Source of the DNA: Prevotella melaninogenica | GTDB taxonomy: Bacteria > Bacteroidota > Bacteroidia > Bacteroidales > Bacteroidaceae | Assembly: GCF_018127965.1 (NCBI RefSeq) | Contig: NZ_CP072349.1 | Coordinates: 267,501 to 331,500 of the forward strand | Length of the DNA: 64,000 nucleotides | Reading direction: 5' to 3' | Shown here: piece after piece, positions 17,976 through 27,266 of the stretch | Numbering within the stretch: position 1 is the first letter of the stretch | Layout of the letters: each line of letters begins with the position of its first letter | The notes under the pieces: generated by a model | Databases searched by the model: none | What the model was told of the DNA's origin: nothing | What the model saw: the letters and a program-made list of their open reading frames with translations, nothing else | Made by a program: the position numbers and the translations under genes

Positions 17976-18045
17976 GTTATAGTTATCCCTTTGCGGTGAT
18001 CACTCCCCTCCCTATGGGGAGGGGCAGGGGGGAGAGGGGTCTACT
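17976..18045 (+). repeat. C/G-rich intergenic hairpin repeat, copy 1
   Basis: TGATCACTCCCCTCCC then GGGGAGGGGCAGGGGGGAG. It is homologous, in inverted orientation, to 34608-34675 (both have a TTATCCCTTT/TTACCCTTTT lead, ATCACTCCCCTC, a short loop and GAGGGG). The 414-base gap 17642-18055 is filled by this and the two preceding arrays. Confidence 0.65.
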
Positions 18046-18055
18046 TGTTGTGCTT

Positions 18056-18721
18056 TTATTTCTTCCTAATCAGCGTTAAGCCATCGCGTAATGGGAGAAT
18101 AACCTTTTCGATTCGGTCGTCTTTAGCAATAAAGTCATTGAAACGGCGGATGCCAATCGTTTGTTGGTCGTGGTCGTAGGCTGGGTCGATGACGTGCCAA
18201 TCCCACAGTGTGTTGTCAGCGAGGATATAGCCACCAGAACGGATGATAGGTAGCAGTTTCTCATATACCTCCGTATAATTGCGCTTGTCACCATCGACGA
18301 AAGCCATATCAAATAGAATCCCTAACTTCAGAGCCTCTTCTGCAGCGTCACCGATACGGAAGTCAATCTTGTCAGCAACAGGCGATCCTTCTATCCAAGG
18401 ACGGGTGAAATCTTCCATCTCGTCATTGATTTCAAAGGTATAGAGCTTGCCCCCTTCCTCTAATCCTTCAGCCATACAGATAGCCGAATAGCCACTGAAA
18501 GTACCTACTTCGAGGATATTCTTAGGACGTATCATCTGTACAAGCATCTTTAGTAGACGCCCTTGCAAATGACCACTTGCCATACGTCCATGTATTGTAT
18601 GGATATTTGTGGCACGATAAAGACGGTAAAGATAATCGCCTTCTGGGTCGATATGCGAGGCAAGATAGGCATTGCAGCCCGCCTCATCGGTGAGGGAAGT
18701 ATAGGTGTTGGTTGTTGGCAT
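18056..18721 (-). CDS. Class I SAM-dependent O-methyltransferase (CCoAOMT-like)
   Basis: 221 residues. SAM-binding motif I is ILEVGTFSGYSAICMAEGL at about 67-85, motif II around LYTFEINDEMEDF, and the metal-binding Asp lies in MAFVDGDKRNYTEVYEKL; the second metal site in YILADNTLWDWHV. This is the catechol O-methyltransferase-like family common in bacteria; the substrate is unknown. It is 32 bases downstream of aroQ on the same strand. Confidence 0.85.
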   Translation of the reverse strand: MPTTNTYTSLTDEAGCNAYLASHIDPEGDYLYRLYRATNIHTIHGRMASGHLQGRLLKMLVQMIRPKNILEVGTFSGYSAICMAEGLEEGGKLYTFEINDEMEDFTRPWIEGSPVADKIDFRIGDAAEEALKLGILFDMAFVDGDKRNYTEVYEKLLPIIRSGGYILADNTLWDWHVIDPAYDHDQQTIGIRRFNDFIAKDDRIEKVILPLRDGLTLIRKK

Positions 18722-18753
18722 GGGTGATGATAGTGATAATGAGTGTTGAAAGG

Positions 18754-19173
18754 TTATAGGAGTGACAAAGCCTCTATAGCCAATCTGTAGCTGTTAAGAC
18801 CAAAGCCTTGGATCGTACCCTTGCAGGCAGGGGCAATTATTGAGTGTCGACGGAAGTCCTCACGGTCGTTAACATTACTGATATGTACCTCAATCACTGG
18901 CGTTTGTAGAGAGCGGATGCAATCTAAAAGCGCAATACTTGTATGTGTATAAGCCCCAGCATTGAGGATAATGCCATCATATGAGAAGCCAGTCTCCTGT
19001 AGCTTGTTGATGAGTTCGCCCTCAACATTACTTTGGTAATAGTCGATGGTACTGTTTGGATAGCTTTCGCGCAGCTGTGAAAGGAAGGTGTCCATAGACA
19101 GACTACCGTATATTTCAGGTTCACGCATCCCTAACAGGTTCAAGTTGGGACCATTAATAATGATTACTTTCAT
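18754..19173 (-). CDS. aroQ: Type II 3-dehydroquinate dehydratase
   Basis: 139 residues, full length for the type II enzyme of the shikimate pathway, which removes water from 3-dehydroquinate. Signature INGPNLNLLGMREPEIYG at 5-22 with the catalytic Tyr in IYGS; ILNAGAYTHTSIAL and VEVH-type VIEVHISNVNDREDFR carry the other catalytic residues. Divergent from xerD, the usual arrangement in Bacteroidales. A weak -7 box (GATATTTG on the minus strand, 19187-19194) lies just upstream. Confidence 0.95.
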   Translation of the reverse strand: MKVIIINGPNLNLLGMREPEIYGSLSMDTFLSQLRESYPNSTIDYYQSNVEGELINKLQETGFSYDGIILNAGAYTHTSIALLDCIRSLQTPVIEVHISNVNDREDFRRHSIIAPACKGTIQGFGLNSYRLAIEALSLL

Positions 19174-19205
19174 ATCTCTTTCTTCTCAAATATCGTTTTT
19201 TAATG

Positions 19206-19213
19206 TATCTTTG
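19206..19213 (+). promoter_or_regulatory. -7 box for xerD
   Basis: TATCTTTG, 35 bases before the ATG at 19249. Confidence 0.6.
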
Positions 19214-19248
19214 CATGTAAATTGCAGTATGCAAAAATAAGAAATTAA

Positions 19249-20192
19249 ATGGAAACAGGCAAGAATTCAAAGGATATTGTCAGCCGTTATCGTCGTTATC
19301 TGAAGTTAGAGAAAGGCTATTCGGCTAATACGCTTGATGCTTATATGCGTGATGTCGATAAGCTCTATCGCTATCTTGCTGTGGAACAGGTTGATGTCTT
19401 GGATGTGAAGTTAGAAGACTTGGAACACTTTGCAGCCTTTATCTCTGATCTTGGCATTGGTCCTCGCTCGTTGGCTCGTATTCTTAGTGGCGTGCGACAG
19501 TTCTATCGTTTCCTCGTTATTGATGGTTATTTAGAAGTTGACCCGACCGAGTTGTTAGAGTCGCCAAAGCAACCTGACCACTTACCAGAGGTTCTTTCCA
19601 CTGCAGAAGTTGATCTCTTAGAGCAGGCGATAGACCTGTCAAAATGGGAGGGGCACCGCAACCGTGCTATTATTGAGGTCTTGTTTCTTGTGGACTGCGT
19701 GTGTCAGAACTTACAAACCTAAAACTTTCCAACTTATATATCGAAGAACAGTATATCCGAGTGATGGGTAAAGGCTCGAAGGAGCGCTTGGTACCAATCT
19801 CACCACGTGCCTTAGACGAACTAAGCTACTGGTTTGCCGACCGTAATGTGATGAAAATCAAACCCGGAGAGGAGGACTATGTCTTTCTTAATCGTCGTGG
19901 ACACCATCTTACGCGTACGATGATTCTTATCATGATTAAGCGTTATGCACTTGAGGCAGGCATCAAGAAAACCATCTCTCCGCATACACTTCGCCACTCT
20001 TTTGCCACTTCCTTGCTCGAAGGTGGTGCTGACTTGCGTGCAATTCAGGCAATGTTAGGACATGAAAGTATCGGAACAACAGAGATTTATACGCATATCG
20101 ACACCTCCACACTACGACAGGAAATTCTTGAACATCACCCTCGTAATATCCAGTATAACGAACGTCAGCAGATGGACTTATTGACAGAATAA
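19249..20192 (+). pseudogene. xerD: Tyrosine recombinase XerD, single frameshift
   Basis: Two frames (19249-19722 and 19701-20192) join if one T is added to the run 19684-19686, giving ALIEVLF-S-CGLRVSEL-like sequence and 314 residues, normal for XerD. The N-terminal SAM-like core-binding domain is RYLKLEKGYSANTLDAYMRD; the catalytic domain has Arg in CGLRVSEL, Lys in MGKGSKERLVPI, the H-x-x-R box in SPHTLRHSFATSLLEGG, and Tyr in TTEIYTHID. XerC/XerD resolve chromosome dimers at dif. Because all catalytic residues are intact and the gene is rarely lost, the missing T is probably a sequencing error. Confidence 0.85.
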
Positions 20193-20257
20193 TCTTTATT
20201 GATACTTTGTTAAGATATAAAAAATAAAAAAATCGGATTGCGTAACAGATTTTTATG

Positions 20258-20265
20258 TATCTTTG
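20258..20265 (+). promoter_or_regulatory. -7 box for the M16 peptidase gene
   Basis: TATCTTTG with TTG 20 bases upstream (20238-20240), 41 bases before the chosen ATG at 20306. It lies 3 bases downstream of the ATG at 20255, so an mRNA from it would not contain that earlier start. Confidence 0.6.
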
Positions 20266-20305
20266 CGCCATAAAACTAATATTAAAATTACAAACAACGT
20301 TTAAG

Positions 20306-23122
20306 ATGAAAATCAAACATTTATTCTTAATCGTCTTACTTTTTGTCACTGGTATGGTCTCTGCACAGCAGATGGGACCTATCCCTGTGAATAAGAACGT
20401 AAGACAAGGTAAGCTCAGCAATGGCTTAACTTACTACATCCTTCACAATGAATGGCCAGAACGTGTAGCCAATTTTTACATTGCACAGCGTGTTGGTTCT
20501 ATTCAAGAGAACGATAATCAGCGTGGTTTGGCTCACTTCCTTGAGCACATGGCATTCAATGGTTCAGAGCATTTCCCTGACTCAACGCTCCTCGAATTCA
20601 CCCGTTCACTTGGTGTTGAGTTCGGTAGTAACTTGAATGCTTACACCAGTATCGACCAGACTGTCTATCGTATCTGCGACGTGCCAACAACTCGTCAGAC
20701 AGCACTCGACTCTTGTCTGTTGATTCTTAAGGACTGGTCAAACGGCTTGACACTTGCTGACAAGGAGATAGATAAGGAACGTGGCGTTATTCATCAGGAG
20801 TGGCAGTTGCGCCGTACACCAGTAATGCGAATCTATGATGACGTTTTGCCAAAGTTCTATCCTAACTCAAAGTATGGTCATCGCATGCCAATAGGTTTGA
20901 TGAGCATTGTTGATAAGTTCCCTTATCAGGACCTCCGCGATTATTATAAGAAGTGGTATCGTCCAGATAATCAGTGTATCATCGTTGTTGGTGATATCGA
21001 TGTGGACCACACAGAGAACGAGATTAAGAAGCTTTGGGCTAACGCTACTGTTCCTGCCAATGCTGCACAGGTTGTAGAAGAGGCTGTGCCAGACACTAAG
21101 GATGCTATCTACGTGTTTGGTAAGGATAAGGAGATGCCTTACAGCCAGGTTGGTTTCAGTATGAAGCATGACGCCTTCCCTGACGCACAGAAGGGTGATA
21201 TGTACTATTATGTAGACTCTTATGCAAAGAATATCATCACTATGATGCTCAATCAGCGACTCTCTGAGTTGGCTCAGAAGGCTGACTGTCCTTTCACTGG
21301 TGCTTATTCTTACGATGGCGATTATATGCTTTCTAAGCCAAAGGCAGCCTTCAATATGGCAGCTGATGCAAAGGAAGGTAAGGATCTCGAAGCACTTGCA
21401 GCTATCTATCGTGAGGCACAGCGCGTTCGTCTTTATGGTTTTACAGCAGGCGAATACGACCGTATGAAGGCTGAATACCTCTCTCAAATTGAGTCGGCTT
21501 ACGTAAACCGTAATAAGATTAAGAATGCACAGTATGGCGATGAGCTCCGTGATCATTATCTTGCTAACGAACCAATCCCAAGCAAGGAGGATGATTATCA
21601 GATTATGAAACAGTTGGTTGAGATGCCTGCATTGAACGTTGACGTTATCAATAAGTATGCACAGGAACTCATCACGGATAAGGATAGTAACTTCGTAGCT
21701 TATATCTTTGCACAGGAGAAGGCTGGTGCTACTTACCCAACAGAGGCTCAGATGGCACAGACAATCAATTCTGTACGTGCTGAGAAGATTGAACCATATG
21801 TTGACAATGTAAAGCAGGAGCCGCTGCTCGATGAGAAGAAACTCCCTAAGGCTGGTAAGATTGTCAGCGAGAAGGAGAATAAGGTACTTGGTTATAAGGA
21901 GTTGACACTGAGCAATGGAGCACGTGTTATTCTGAAGAAGACCGACTTCAAGGACAATGAAATTCAGTTCCAAGCTTCTGCGAAGGGCGGTAAGGGACTC
22001 TATGGTAAGGCTGATTTCAGCAACTTACAACTCTTTGATGCTGTCCTCGGTTACAGTGGTTTGGGCAACTTCTCACGTCAGGAATTGCAGAAGGCACTCT
22101 CTGGTAAGCAGGCTTCAATGGGCTGCAGCATGTCAAACTACTATCAGACAGTAGCTGGTTCATGTGTTCCAAAGGACATTGAGACGATGATGCAGTTGCT
22201 TTACCTTAACTTCACCAATATTGCTAAGGACGAAGATTCTTACAAGGCATTGATGGCACAAATGGAGTTGGCACTGAAGAACAAGGACCTCTCACCTGAG
22301 AGCGTATTCGGTGATTCGCTCAGTTTGACTATTTATGGTCACGAAGCACGTTTCGCTCCAATGACATTGAACACATTGAAGAACGTTAATTACGACCGTA
22401 TCTTACAGATTTGGAAGGAGCGTTTTGCTAATCCTGGTCAGTTCGTTTACTACTTCGTAGGTAACTTTGATGAGGCTACACTCCGTCCATTGATTGAGAA
22501 GTACATTGCATCTCTGCCAAAGGGCAAGGCTGAGAACTGGAAGGATGTTCCAAGCTATGTGAATGGTAAGGTCGTTAGTAAGTTCACAAATAAATCTGAA
22601 ACACCAAAAGCGATTGCCTTCGAGATGTGGCATGCGCCAATGGCTTACACGCTTGAGAACGACGTTCTTACTGATGCTGCAGCTCAGGTGCTCTCAATGG
22701 TTTACTTGAAGAGCATTCGTGAAGATGCCAGCGCAGCTTATTCTGTAAGCGCAAGCGGCAGGTTACGCCGTCTTGGTAACAAGGCTGTCGCTATTGTTCA
22801 GAGCTACTGTCCGATGGATCCAGAGAAGGCTGAGCTTGCTGTTAAGCTCCTTGCTGAGGGTATGAATGACAACACTGTCAAGATGGATGCTGACAAGGTT
22901 CAGAAAGTTAAGGACTTGATGCTGAAGAATGCAGACCTTGCTGCTAAGAATAATGGCGCATGGATGAGTGTTCTCTATACTTATATTATGACAGGTGTAG
23001 ACTTTCATACTGACTACAAAAAGACCATTGAGGCTATTACCCCAGCTAAGCTTGCAGCTCACTTGAAGCAGATTGTGGCAGCAGGTAACCATGCCGAGGT
23101 GATTATGACACCAGCAAAATAG
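20306..23122 (+). CDS. M16 zinc peptidase (pitrilysin-like), secreted
   Basis: 938 residues from the ATG at 20306, which begins a good signal peptide (MKIKHLFLIVLLFVTGMVSA). An in-frame ATG at 20255 would precede the promoter and bury the signal, so it is rejected. The inverted zinc motif H-x-x-E-H is HFLEH at 77-81, with the third ligand Glu expected in DKEIDKERGVIHQEW near 155. The protein contains two M16 repeats (N-half active, C-half starting near LSNGARVILKKTDF inactive), as in the periplasmic/outer-membrane two-domain members of the family. It degrades peptides in the periplasm. Closed by a terminator. Confidence 0.9.
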   Translation: MKIKHLFLIVLLFVTGMVSAQQMGPIPVNKNVRQGKLSNGLTYYILHNEWPERVANFYIAQRVGSIQENDNQRGLAHFLEHMAFNGSEHFPDSTLLEFTRSLGVEFGSNLNAYTSIDQTVYRICDVPTTRQTALDSCLLILKDWSNGLTLADKEIDKERGVIHQEWQLRRTPVMRIYDDVLPKFYPNSKYGHRMPIGLMSIVDKFPYQDLRDYYKKWYRPDNQCIIVVGDIDVDHTENEIKKLWANATVPANAAQVVEEAVPDTKDAIYVFGKDKEMPYSQVGFSMKHDAFPDAQKGDMYYYVDSYAKNIITMMLNQRLSELAQKADCPFTGAYSYDGDYMLSKPKAAFNMAADAKEGKDLEALAAIYREAQRVRLYGFTAGEYDRMKAEYLSQIESAYVNRNKIKNAQYGDELRDHYLANEPIPSKEDDYQIMKQLVEMPALNVDVINKYAQELITDKDSNFVAYIFAQEKAGATYPTEAQMAQTINSVRAEKIEPYVDNVKQEPLLDEKKLPKAGKIVSEKENKVLGYKELTLSNGARVILKKTDFKDNEIQFQASAKGGKGLYGKADFSNLQLFDAVLGYSGLGNFSRQELQKALSGKQASMGCSMSNYYQTVAGSCVPKDIETMMQLLYLNFTNIAKDEDSYKALMAQMELALKNKDLSPESVFGDSLSLTIYGHEARFAPMTLNTLKNVNYDRILQIWKERFANPGQFVYYFVGNFDEATLRPLIEKYIASLPKGKAENWKDVPSYVNGKVVSKFTNKSETPKAIAFEMWHAPMAYTLENDVLTDAAAQVLSMVYLKSIREDASAAYSVSASGRLRRLGNKAVAIVQSYCPMDPEKAELAVKLLAEGMNDNTVKMDADKVQKVKDLMLKNADLAAKNNGAWMSVLYTYIMTGVDFHTDYKKTIEAITPAKLAAHLKQIVAAGNHAEVIMTPAK

Positions 23123-23138
23123 TACGTATTCTATGTTT

Positions 23139-23166
23139 GAAAAAGGACTCTCATGGGTCCTTTTTC
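23139..23166 (+). terminator. Terminator of the M16 peptidase gene
   Basis: AAAAAGGACT / GGTCCTTTTTC stem with a short loop and trailing T, 17 bases after the stop. Confidence 0.85.
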
Positions 23167-23192
23167 ATTCAATAGACTATCAACTGCAAATT

Positions 23193-23276
23193 ATTTTCAT
23201 GAAAATAAATATTTATTGTCGTGAAAATAAATCTTTATCTTCGTGATAAAAAATCTTTTTCTTCATGAAAAGAATT
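23193..23276 (+). repeat. 22-bp tandem array, TTTTCATGAAAA family, array 2
   Basis: Four units; hexamers TCATGA, TCGTGA, TCGTGA, TCATGA start at 23197, 23219, 23241 and 23263, exactly 22 bases apart. It sits between convergent genes, so it is not a promoter element for either. Confidence 0.85.
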
Positions 23277-23302
23277 TGTAGGAGATGGCTTTTTATCATT
23301 TA

Positions 23303-23352
23303 AAAGAAAGAGAGTCCATTTGTCATTTCTGGCAAATGGACTCTCTTTCTTT
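23303..23352. terminator. Long perfect hairpin, bidirectional terminator
   Basis: A 20-base perfect stem (23303-23322 with 23333-23352; arms AAAGAAAGAGAGTCC... and ...GGACTCTCTTTCTTT) around a 10-base loop. It lies between convergent genes and ends the Fic transcript. Confidence 0.85.
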
Positions 23353-23465
23353 GGTCGACAAAACTCATGTAGAACCTATCGATTTTGCGATGTCTACTTT
23401 TTATGCACACGGAACTATCATATTCCTTTGTATTTATAAACTTCATTTGCATAGATAGAGAGTCA

Positions 23466-24764
23466 TCAGTCTTTATTGTCGGCAACCATATACGAACAGT
23501 ATTTATTGAGTAAATCATTCAATAACAAATCTCCTTTCAGGTAACGGTCAGCGTCAAGCTTTGTAACTCTTTCGCATATAGGCTTCTTAGCCTTAAATAA
23601 TGCATGAAGATATGGTACGCCATTTTCCTCTGTTATGTTCACGTTCGTGAAGAATTGAGTTAAATCTTCTTTGTCATAAACGATGGAATAGCTTGGTCGT
23701 TTTGCGCCAGGTATACTTTCTACAAGGATATTCTTGTCAACGAGATCTTGGATGTCACGAATGGCAGTGTCCTTCGAACATTTTGCTAACGTTGCCCATG
23801 TCTTTGATGTTATCTTTGCCTCATAGCCGTCAAGAAATAGATTGAGCATTTGTGTTTGTCGTTCTGTCATAGGCACAGCCGATGCTTTCTGCCAGAAGAA
23901 ACTCTTGTTTAAGATTGTTGTGACGGTGGCACCAGCTTCGTCAAGTGCATCCACCAATTTCTGCATATACCACACTAACCACTCCGTAACGTCGCCATCT
24001 CCACGCTGCATACGTTCGAGAATGTCGTAGTAGTGCTTCTTATCCTTGTTTATCTGTGATGAAATATTGTAGAAACGGAACCTACTTTTCTCGCCACGTG
24101 CCAAGAGCATATCCGAAAGAATACGTGCTAATCGTCCGTTTCCATCCTCAAATGGATGAATGCTTACAAACCAGAAATGAGCAATGGCAGAACGTATGAC
24201 ACTACTTACAGGTTCTTCTTTATTAAACCATCTGAGGAACTTTTGCATTTCTTCTTCAATACGGTCTGGAAAAGGAGCAATATAGTGAATTTTCTCGCGT
24301 CCAAACATTCCACTGACTATATGCTCCTCGTTTGTTCGGTACTGTCCAATCTCTATCTGGCTACCTTCACTATAGCCAGAAGGGAAGAATGCAGCTTGCC
24401 AAGCATATAATCTTTCTTTTGTGAGAATCATATCATAATGCTGTACAGCTTCGAGCATTACGTTGACAACAGAGTCAACATAGTGAGATGGTGCAGTATG
24501 TTTTACGTTCTCAATCCCAAGTTTTCTTGCTATGGAAGAACGAACCTGATCCACGTTGAGACGGATGCCTTCAACTTCTGAAGAATACACTATATCATAA
24601 GTAAGGTTCTCTGCCATAGCATGTATTTTGCTGTCAAAGCCTAATGAAGCCAATCTCCCGTAAAGCAAACCCTGTTTACGGAATACCTCTTCTTGGAGTA
24701 GTTCCACCTTTGAAGTATCCCAACGGAAGTCAGTCCAATTGTCTCTTTCGTGTATATACATCAT
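23466..24764 (-). CDS. Fic-domain protein (AMP transferase), self-inhibited type
   Basis: 432 residues. The Fic motif HPFEDGNGR is at 203-211, and the inhibitory helix motif S-x-x-x-E-G is SSEVEG at 61-66, so the protein carries its own N-terminal brake. Residues ~310-370 form a winged helix (MTERQTQMLNLFLDGY, TWATLAKCSKDTAIRDIQDL). Such proteins AMPylate targets and often regulate their own promoter. Three copies of GTCGCA-N5-TGCGAC-like palindromes lie upstream, the nearest 41 bases from the start. Stands alone, divergent from metK. A few extra residues follow the domain (ending CSYMVADNKD). Confidence 0.88.
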   Translation of the reverse strand: MMYIHERDNWTDFRWDTSKVELLQEEVFRKQGLLYGRLASLGFDSKIHAMAENLTYDIVYSSEVEGIRLNVDQVRSSIARKLGIENVKHTAPSHYVDSVVNVMLEAVQHYDMILTKERLYAWQAAFFPSGYSEGSQIEIGQYRTNEEHIVSGMFGREKIHYIAPFPDRIEEEMQKFLRWFNKEEPVSSVIRSAIAHFWFVSIHPFEDGNGRLARILSDMLLARGEKSRFRFYNISSQINKDKKHYYDILERMQRGDGDVTEWLVWYMQKLVDALDEAGATVTTILNKSFFWQKASAVPMTERQTQMLNLFLDGYEAKITSKTWATLAKCSKDTAIRDIQDLVDKNILVESIPGAKRPSYSIVYDKEDLTQFFTNVNITEENGVPYLHALFKAKKPICERVTKLDADRYLKGDLLLNDLLNKYCSYMVADNKD

Positions 24765-24804
24765 CCTTATTATATCATTTATGCGGCAATTTGTGTCTCA
24801 TATC

Positions 24805-24821
24805 GTCGCAAATTATGCGAC
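24805..24821. promoter_or_regulatory. Palindrome at the fic promoter, site 1
   Basis: GTCGCA-AATTA-TGCGAC, a perfect 6-base inverted repeat with a 5-base spacer, 41 bases upstream of the Fic start. On the minus strand the spacer reads TAATTTG, a near -7 box, so a bound protein would cover the promoter. Confidence 0.6.
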
Positions 24822-24865
24822 AAAAATACTTAAATAATGCTGAAACTCCAAATAATTTATCAAGT

Positions 24866-24882
24866 AACGCATATTTTGCGAC
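24866..24882. promoter_or_regulatory. Palindrome at the fic promoter, site 2
   Basis: AACGCA-TATTT-TGCGAC: the same inner CGCA-N5-TGCG palindrome, 61 bases from site 1. Confidence 0.5.
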
Positions 24883-24975
24883 GTTCTTGGAAAAGAAATG
24901 TAGGATAGCTATATTCGTCATCCTCCATCATTTAACACCTAATATCTACTGTTCATTACTACCCAATATTTGGCT

Positions 24976-25596
24976 CTTCCGTTAAATGTATAGATTGTTA
25001 ATAGAATGATATTCAGCTACATACATGGTATGATAGCTCCCAATTAGGTGGTTTTAGAATGGGGGATAAACTACATGATAAATGTATTTAGGTGTGATGT
25101 CTATCTGTCTTATACAAACAATTTATTCCTATTAGCCTAATTAGGCTATTTGGTCCAATTGGGCTAATTAGGCTAATAACTTATTATTCTGTCATAATTT
25201 TTCACATCATAATTTTGAATACATGCTCTTTTAGCTTCTAAAAGACGCCCTTTAGGCTTGCAAAAGATGCCCTTTAAGACTCTTACTAACGCCCTTTTGA
25301 AGTCCAATTAAGCACCTTTTATTTTACTATTTTATAACTAATTGATTCTCTGTTGATTGCAAACCAGCTTCGTATATGTGTTTTTGACGTTAGTTATATA
25401 TGTTTTCTTTGAAATTATGTAATGATTTTTCAAATCCTTGTCTGCAGATTTTTGAAGTCTAAAAAGAAAAGATTTTCAATGAAAGAGGATGAAAATAGGA
25501 TAGAAAGTTGACTGTCTCAGCCATATTTTTGTTTAATGAGTAACTTTGGCTCTTTCGCTAAAGCACTACGAAACGCGTCCATACATTTAACAGAAG
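24976..25596 (+). repeat. Dispersed ~600 bp element, copy B
   Basis: Left end CTTCCGTTAAATGTATAGATT-like, right end CATTTAACAGAAG. The core has TCTTT/CCTTT marks at 25227, 25249, 25271, 25293 and 25315, exactly 22 bases apart. Compared with copies A, C and E it carries an extra palindromic segment around 25130-25180 (TAGCCTAATTAGGCTA, then CCAATTGG), which copy D shares. It splits the 1.2 kb gap between fic and metK; the flanks are themselves duplicated. Confidence 0.8.
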
Positions 25597-25628
25597 GGCT
25601 ATTTTTGTACGACGATTTAAGGCTTGTA

Positions 25629-25795
25629 TCGTCGCAAATTATGCGACAATAATGCTAAAATAGCTCCAATGTAATTATTGACTTCTCAAATAAAGTAGAT
25701 TTTGAAATGGTAATATTAGATAGAATTTTAGTCATCATTCATTATTAACACCTAATATCTACTGTTCATTAACACCCAATATTCACCACCCGTCC
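25629..25795 (+). repeat. Direct repeat flanking element copy B, right copy
   Basis: Second copy of the 165-base flank. It runs on into a CACCC-rich tract (25786-25850: CACCCAACATC, CACCCATCACCC) like the complement of the tract near 17.2 kb. Confidence 0.6.
25631..25647. promoter_or_regulatory. Palindrome GTCGCA-N5-TGCGAC, site 3
   Basis: Identical to site 1 including the AATTA spacer, but 826 bases away and 320 bases before metK. It is probably a by-product of the flank duplication rather than a metK operator. Confidence 0.5.
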
Positions 25796-25905
25796 CCCAC
25801 TGTTTACCAATCATCATCACCCAACATCTACCACCCATCACCCATCAATCCCCCCAATAATGTATAAATCTTACCTATTTATTTTGTTATCCCGCTAAGT
25901 TGCAG

Positions 25906-25913
25906 TAACTTTG
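25906..25913 (+). promoter_or_regulatory. Promoter of the metK-tyrS run
   Basis: TAACTTTG (-7) with TTTTG at 25882-25886, 19 bases before it (-33). It is 54 bases before the metK start. Confidence 0.65.
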
Positions 25914-25967
25914 CACACTTAAACAGAGAGTTAGTAATAAATACAAACATAAAAAGTAGATAAATAT

Positions 25968-27260
25968 ATGGCATATTTGTTTTCATCGGAATCAGTATCT
26001 GAGGGACACCCAGATAAGGTTGCCGATCAGATAAGCGACGCATTGCTCGACCAATTCTTGGCATACGACGAGGATGCACGTTGCGCTATAGAAACCTTTA
26101 ATACTACGGGACAGGTAGTGATTATGGGTGAAGTAAAGTCTAAGGAATACGTTGATCTTCAGACAATTGCTCGTAAGACAATTAATAAGATCGGTTATAC
26201 AAAGGCTGAGTATCAGTTTGATGGTAATAGCTGCGGTGTTCTTTCTGCTATTCATGAGCAGAGTGATGATATCAACCGTGGTGTTGACAATGGTGATGCT
26301 GAGAATCAGGGAGCTGGTGATCAGGGTATGATGTTTGGTTATGCTTGCAATGAGACAGACAATTATATGCCTGTAACACTCGACTTGGCACACCTCCTTA
26401 TGACCACATTGGCTGACATCCGCAAGGAAGGTAAGCAGATGACTTATCTTCGTCCAGACTCAAAGAGTCAGGTGACAGTGGAGTATAGCGATGACAATAT
26501 CCCACAGCGAATTGACACTATCGTTGTTTCAACACAGCACGACGACTTTATCAAGCCTGCTGACGATTCACGTAAGGCACAGTTGAAGGCTGATAAAGAG
26601 ATGGTTGAGCAGATTCATAAGGATGTACTTGAGATTCTTATGCCACGCGTAAAGGCACAGATAACATCGGAGAAAGTACTTGCCTTGTTCAACGACAATA
26701 TCAAGTATCTTGTCAATCCAACGGGTAAGTTCGTGATTGGTGGTCCTCATGGTGATACTGGTTTGACTGGTCGTAAGATTATCGTTGATACTTATGGCGG
26801 TAAAGGCGGTCATGGTGGTGGTGCCTTCTCTGGTAAGGACTCAAGTAAGGTAGACCGTTCTGCAGCCTATGCAGCACGCTATATTGCAAAGAATATGGTG
26901 GCAGCTGGTGTGAGCGATGAGATTCTCGTACAGTTGGCTTATGCCATTGGTGTTGCCGAGCCTGTTAGCGTTTATGTGAATACTTATGGTCGTTCACATG
27001 TGGAGGCTACTGATGGTGAGATAGCAGAGATGGTGAAGAAGCTGTTTGATCTTCGTCCAAAGGCTATTGAGAAGACACTAAAACTTCGTCAGCCAATGTA
27101 TTTAGAAACAGCTGCTTATGGTCATATGGGACGTCAGAATGAGGTTGTTAAGAAGACCTTTGAAAGCCGTTATCATGAGAAAAAGGCAGTTGATGTTGAA
27201 CTTTTCACATGGGAAAAGCTCGATCGAGTAGAGGATATTAAAAAGACATTCGGACTCTAA
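25968..27260 (+). CDS. metK: S-adenosylmethionine synthase
   Basis: 430 residues, the long Bacteroidetes form. Makes SAM from methionine and ATP. Motifs: [19 protein letters not shown] at 7-25 (ATP and metal binding), [16 protein letters not shown] (substrate loop) at about 115, and [20 protein letters not shown] at 284-303 (phosphate-binding lysines). First gene of a same-strand run ending with tyrS; the next gene begins 6 bases after its stop. No SAM riboswitch was recognised in its leader. Confidence 0.97.
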   Translation: MAYLFSSESVSEGHPDKVADQISDALLDQFLAYDEDARCAIETFNTTGQVVIMGEVKSKEYVDLQTIARKTINKIGYTKAEYQFDGNSCGVLSAIHEQSDDINRGVDNGDAENQGAGDQGMMFGYACNETDNYMPVTLDLAHLLMTTLADIRKEGKQMTYLRPDSKSQVTVEYSDDNIPQRIDTIVVSTQHDDFIKPADDSRKAQLKADKEMVEQIHKDVLEILMPRVKAQITSEKVLALFNDNIKYLVNPTGKFVIGGPHGDTGLTGRKIIVDTYGGKGGHGGGAFSGKDSSKVDRSAAYAARYIAKNMVAAGVSDEILVQLAYAIGVAEPVSVYVNTYGRSHVEATDGEIAEMVKKLFDLRPKAIEKTLKLRQPMYLETAAYGHMGRQNEVVKKTFESRYHEKKAVDVELFTWEKLDRVEDIKKTFGL

Positions 27261-27266
27261 TAGATA

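Larger units (their letters stand above)
24803..24970 (+). repeat. Direct repeat flanking element copy B, left copy
   Basis: Shares with 25629-25795 the block CGTCGCAAATTATGCGACAA at its start and ACACCTAATATCTACTGTTC then ACCCAATATT near its end, with weaker similarity between. The two copies are about 825 bases apart and bracket the element. Confidence 0.6.

Noticed and set aside
20867..21973. 368-residue minus-strand reading frame
   Set aside because: Antisense shadow of the M16 peptidase gene, whose motifs and signal peptide are clear.
25914..25967. SAM riboswitch before metK
   Set aside because: The leader is only about 50 bases and shows no conserved aptamer features.
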